A stretch of 64,000 nt of DNA, taken from NCBI RefSeq assembly GCF_003390935.1, contig NZ_QNQZ01000012.1, positions 62,001 through 126,000 of the forward strand. The letters are read 5' to 3'. The stretch is from Lewinella sp. IMCC34191. Lineage in GTDB: Bacteria; Bacteroidota; Bacteroidia; Chitinophagales; Saprospiraceae. The position numbers were made by a program, and so were the translations under genes. Position 1 is the stretch's first letter. Every line of letters begins with the position of its first letter. Below are positions 61,789-64,000 of this stretch, piece by piece. The notes under the pieces are model-generated. The model had not been told where the DNA came from, ran no database searches, and saw only the letters and a list, made by a program, of their open reading frames with translations.

Positions 61789-62490
61789 TGATGCTGTTAC
61801 CGCTTCGGCTAATCCCTGGAAGATCGTGAAGCCGTCGCGGTTGCCGAGGATGTCTTCGCTGGCGCGTTCGGGGTGGGGCATCATGCCGAAGACGTTGCGC
61901 TCGGCGTTGCAAATACCGGCGATGTTGCCGACCGAGCCGTTGTGGTTACTGTCGAGGTGCACCTCACCGGCGCCGTCGCAGTAGCGGAAGAGGACCTGGT
62001 CGTTTTGGTTGAGCTCGTGGATGGTTTGCTCGTCGGCGTAGTAGCGGCCTTCGGCGTGGGCGATGGGAATGCGGAGCACCTGGCCGGGAGAGAGGCGGCG
62101 GTTGGTGGGGGCGTTATCCGTTTCGGCGCGAATAAAGACGTTTTTGGCGATGAATTTCTGCTCGCGGTTCCGCAGCAGGGCACCGGGAAGCAGGCCGGCT
62201 TCGCAGAGGATCTGAAAACCGTTGCAGATACCGAAGACATAGCCACCCCGGTTGGCGAAATCGATCACCGATTTCATGATGGGCGAGAAACGGGCTACGG
62301 CACCGGCACGAACGTAGTCGCCGTAGCTGAAGCCACCGGGGACGATGATGCAATCGTCGGTGGTCAGGTCGCCGAGGCTTTCCTCTTTGTGCCAGAGTTT
62401 GGTGGTTTCGCAGCCCAGCACGGTGCCGAGAACGTGGACCATATCATCGTCGCAGTTGCTGCCGGGGAAAACGATTACGCCGAATTTCAT
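61786..62490 (-). CDS. purQ: Phosphoribosylformylglycinamidine synthase subunit I
   Basis: Glutaminase subunit of FGAM synthase in purine synthesis. The class I amidotransferase triad is visible: Cys in [12 protein letters not shown], then His and Glu in [12 protein letters not shown]. The N-terminus [15 protein letters not shown] and [20 protein letters not shown] are family signatures. At 234 residues it is the separate-subunit PurQ type, so PurL and PurS must be elsewhere. Its stop opens a heptamer TAG repeat; the 208-bp palindrome element lies upstream. Confidence 0.97.
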   Translation of the reverse strand: MKFGVIVFPGSNCDDDMVHVLGTVLGCETTKLWHKEESLGDLTTDDCIIVPGGFSYGDYVRAGAVARFSPIMKSVIDFANRGGYVFGICNGFQILCEAGLLPGALLRNREQKFIAKNVFIRAETDNAPTNRRLSPGQVLRIPIAHAEGRYYADEQTIHELNQNDQVLFRYCDGAGEVHLDSNHNGSVGNIAGICNAERNVFGMMPHPERASEDILGNRDGFTIFQGLAEAVTAS

Positions 62491-62556
62491 ATCGCTCGAG
62501 TTAAGCCAGTTAAGCCGCGAAGATAGGGCGGATTGGCTTGTTGGTCGAGGGGGAAG

Positions 62557-62763
62557 ACATCGGATGTGTCAGTTGCGTCAAAAGTGCAGACATCGGATGT
62601 GTCAGCTACGCAGAAGAGTGGTGTATCATATCAAATGGCGATCATATTCTCAGTAATCACCAAAATGAGAACATTATAGCGGACGAAACATCGCGGTAAC
62701 GGGGAAACCCACACCTGGCACATCCGATGTCTGCCAAAACGACAGACCTGACACATCCGATGT
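62557..62763. repeat. 208-bp element with four ACATCSGATGT palindromes, copy 2
   Basis: Motifs start at 62557, 62590, 62720 and 62753: two ACATCGGATGT then two ACATCCGATGT, each pair spaced exactly 33 bp. The outer 50 bp at the two ends match as an inverted repeat (CTGACACATCCGATGT in both). The central 120 bp are unrelated to those of copy 1. It fills the gap between purQ and the sugar kinase gene. Confidence 0.78.
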
Positions 62764-62784
62764 TTACACGCTACGCCAGGCCCC

Positions 62785-63798
62785 CTACCGCTTAACCCGC
62801 CCGCTACCGTTCCCCTCCATGAGGTTGACTACTTCGTCGACCGTGACCAGGTTGACGTCGCCGGGGATGGTATGCTTCAGCGCCGAGGCCGCCGCGGCGT
62901 AGCGGACCGCCATCGCCGGATCGTCGGGCCAGGTGATGAGGCCGTAGATCAGGCCGCCCATGAAGCTGTCGCCGCCGCCGACCCGGTCGACGATGTGTGT
63001 CAGCTGGTAAGTCGGGGAGGCGTGAAGTTCGTTGTCGGCCCAGAGGAGGCCGCTGTAGGTGTTGTGGCTGGCGGAGAGCGTTTCGCGGACGGTAGTGGCG
63101 ATCCGGCGGGCCTTCGGAAAGCGCTCCTGCATGGCCTTCGCTACGGTGGCGAAGTCGTCCTCCGGCGGGCGGGGGATACCGAAGTAGCTTTCCGCTTCCC
63201 GGCTGCCGCCAACGATGAGGTCGCAGTATTCGACCAGCGCGGGCATGATCTCGCGGGGGGACTTGCCGTACTGCCAGAGTTTTTCGCGGTGGTTGAGGTC
63301 AACGCTGATGGTAAGGCCCCGGTCGGCGGCGGCGCGACAGGCTTCCAGGCAGGCGTCGGCGGCGGATTGGCTCAGGGCCGGGGTGATGCCCGTCCAGTGA
63401 AACCAGCCGGCCCCCTTAAAGGCGGCATCCCAGTCGATTTGCCCGGGCCGGATGGTGGCCATGCCGCTGTCTTCCCGGTCGTAAACCACCTTCGAGGCAC
63501 GCTGTACGGCTCCCTTTTCCAGAAAGTATATCCCGAGGCGTTTGCCCCCGCGAACAACGTGTTCCGTTTCGATGCCGGCCCCACGTAGGGTGTAAAGCGC
63601 GCATTCGCCGAGGTCGTTATCGGGTAGCCGGGTGACGAAGGAGACGCCCAGTCCGAAATTCGCCAGGGACACCGCCACGTTGCTTTCCCCGCCCCCGTAT
63701 TCCACCCGCAGATCGCGGGCCTGCCGGAAGCGCTGGTGGCCGGGCGGGCTCAGCCGCAGCATGATCTCGCCGAAGGTGACGACCTGAGTAGCTTTCAT
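62785..63798 (-). CDS. kdgK: PfkB-family sugar kinase, probable 2-keto-3-deoxygluconate kinase
   Basis: Ribokinase-fold kinase. The N-terminal VVTFGEIMLRLSPPGHQRF and YGGGESNVAVSLANFGLGV are typical of KDG kinases. The C-terminal anion-hole motif with the catalytic Asp is VDRVGGGDSFMGGLIYGL. Length 337 is normal. It would phosphorylate 2-keto-3-deoxygluconate from uronic-acid breakdown, which fits a pectin- and xylan-degrading organism; fructokinase-type activity remains possible. It starts 2 bp after the stop of the lgt paralogue on the same strand. Confidence 0.88.
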   Translation of the reverse strand: MKATQVVTFGEIMLRLSPPGHQRFRQARDLRVEYGGGESNVAVSLANFGLGVSFVTRLPDNDLGECALYTLRGAGIETEHVVRGGKRLGIYFLEKGAVQRASKVVYDREDSGMATIRPGQIDWDAAFKGAGWFHWTGITPALSQSAADACLEACRAAADRGLTISVDLNHREKLWQYGKSPREIMPALVEYCDLIVGGSREAESYFGIPRPPEDDFATVAKAMQERFPKARRIATTVRETLSASHNTYSGLLWADNELHASPTYQLTHIVDRVGGGDSFMGGLIYGLITWPDDPAMAVRYAAAASALKHTIPGDVNLVTVDEVVNLMEGNGSGRVKR

Positions 63799-63800
63799 AT

Positions 63801-64000
63801 CTAATCTGCTTTTATCCTGCGCTCCGCCGCCATACTATAGCTCATCCGGCCCCGCCGGTACACGAACAGGCCGCCCACGATACCGGCCAGCATGAAGCCA
63901 AGGGCGATGATTTGCGCCTGCGTAAGGCTCATGCCAAGGAAGTCGTACTGGTCGTTAAGGCGCACGTACTCGATGAAGAAGCGCTCGACGCCGTTCAGGA
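63801..64000 (-). CDS. lgt: Second prolipoprotein diacylglyceryl transferase, C-terminal part
   Basis: The frame is open to the window end. It encodes the last two helices of Lgt: NGVERFFIEYVRLNDQYDFL, then GMSLTQAQIIALGFMLAGIV and a basic end. The final residues MAAERRIKAD are encoded by a copy of the GCG-rich dispersed motif (63816-63831), so the repeat has become the C-terminus. The 5' part lies beyond the window. It is a paralogue of the complete lgt at 58514. Confidence 0.85.
   Translation of the reverse strand, partial: LNGVERFFIEYVRLNDQYDFLGMSLTQAQIIALGFMLAGIVGGLFVYRRGRMSYSMAAERRIKAD
63816..63831 (-). repeat. GCG-rich dispersed motif, copy g, within lgt 3' end
   Basis: GGCGGCGGAGCGCAGG on the minus strand, read in frame as part of MAAERR near the end of the second lgt and 18 bp before the kdgK start. 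Its orientation to the following gene is opposite to that of the other copies. Confidence 0.6.

Noticed and set aside
1..64000. tRNA, rRNA, integrase or phage genes
   Set aside because: None was recognised by eye on either strand; short RNA genes could be missed without a covariance search.

Overview
The window reads as a chromosomal segment of a GC-rich, polysaccharide-degrading marine-type Bacteroidota, most like Saprospiria/Lewinella relatives (inference). Evidence: a SusC/SusD pair, type IX secretion C-terminal sorting domains on a xylanase and a cellulase, lipoproteins with acidic residues after the lipobox cysteine, TAnnTTTG-like -7 promoter elements in place of Shine-Dalgarno-led starts, and many degenerate intergenic repeats. 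Genes run tightly on both strands. No tRNA, rRNA, transposase, phage gene or CRISPR array was recognised.

Layout. 1-1.7 kb: the 3' part of a 2-oxoglutarate/Fe(II) oxygenase and an orphan protein. 2.0-16.5 kb: an alpha-mannan utilisation locus. One + strand operon carries SusC, SusD, a SusE-like binding lipoprotein, GH76 endo-alpha-1,6-mannanase, GH125 exo-alpha-1,6-mannosidase and a GH92 enzyme; it converges on a DUF4965 glutaminase-like protein and its upstream LacI-type regulator. The same 12-bp palindrome core (TAAATCGATTTA) lies in the promoters of SusC, the DUF4965 gene and a second, distant GH92 gene at 26.5-28.8 kb, so a split LacI regulon can be read directly. 16.7-26.1 kb: amidase, orphan barstar, a decayed membrane-protein gene, GH51 arabinofuranosidase, SnoaL-like protein, PLP decarboxylase and a reductase. 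28.9-30.1 kb: a 1.15-kb tandem array of about 95-bp units, each holding two palindromes whose arms covary. 30.1-46.4 kb: photolyase, GH10 xylanase, GH95, amidohydrolase, tricorn-like S41 protease, GH127 and GH146, suggesting arabinoxylan, arabinan and pectin side-chain breakdown. 46.6-55.5 kb: a Tat-type Gfo/Idh/MocA protein, a secreted nuclease-like protein, two paralogous outer-membrane barrels around a metallophosphoesterase, a GH5 cellulase with CBM6, and TatA. 55.5-64 kb: a beta-lactamase-fold hydrolase, lysS, lgt, a Fur/Zur-type regulator divergent from a MerC-like protein, a HAD phosphatase, purQ, a KDG-type kinase and the 3' end of a second lgt.

How the parts work together. The mannan operon probably binds and nicks alpha-1,6 mannan at the surface (GH76, SusD, SusE-like), imports it through SusC, and trims side chains and backbone in the periplasm (GH92, GH125). 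Both GH92 enzymes carry Gln where alpha-1,2-mannosidases have the catalytic Glu, which may mark a phosphomannan specialisation.

The most unusual content is non-coding: (1) the covarying palindrome array, which has captured a copy of the photolyase gene 3' end; (2) two 208-bp elements of four ACATCSGATGT palindromes with exact 33-bp pair spacing; (3) heptamer or octamer TAG-type tandem repeats that start at or next to the stop codons of lysS, the HAD gene, purQ and the reductase gene; (4) a GGCGGCGGAGCGCAGG motif placed 40-140 bp upstream of several unrelated genes.
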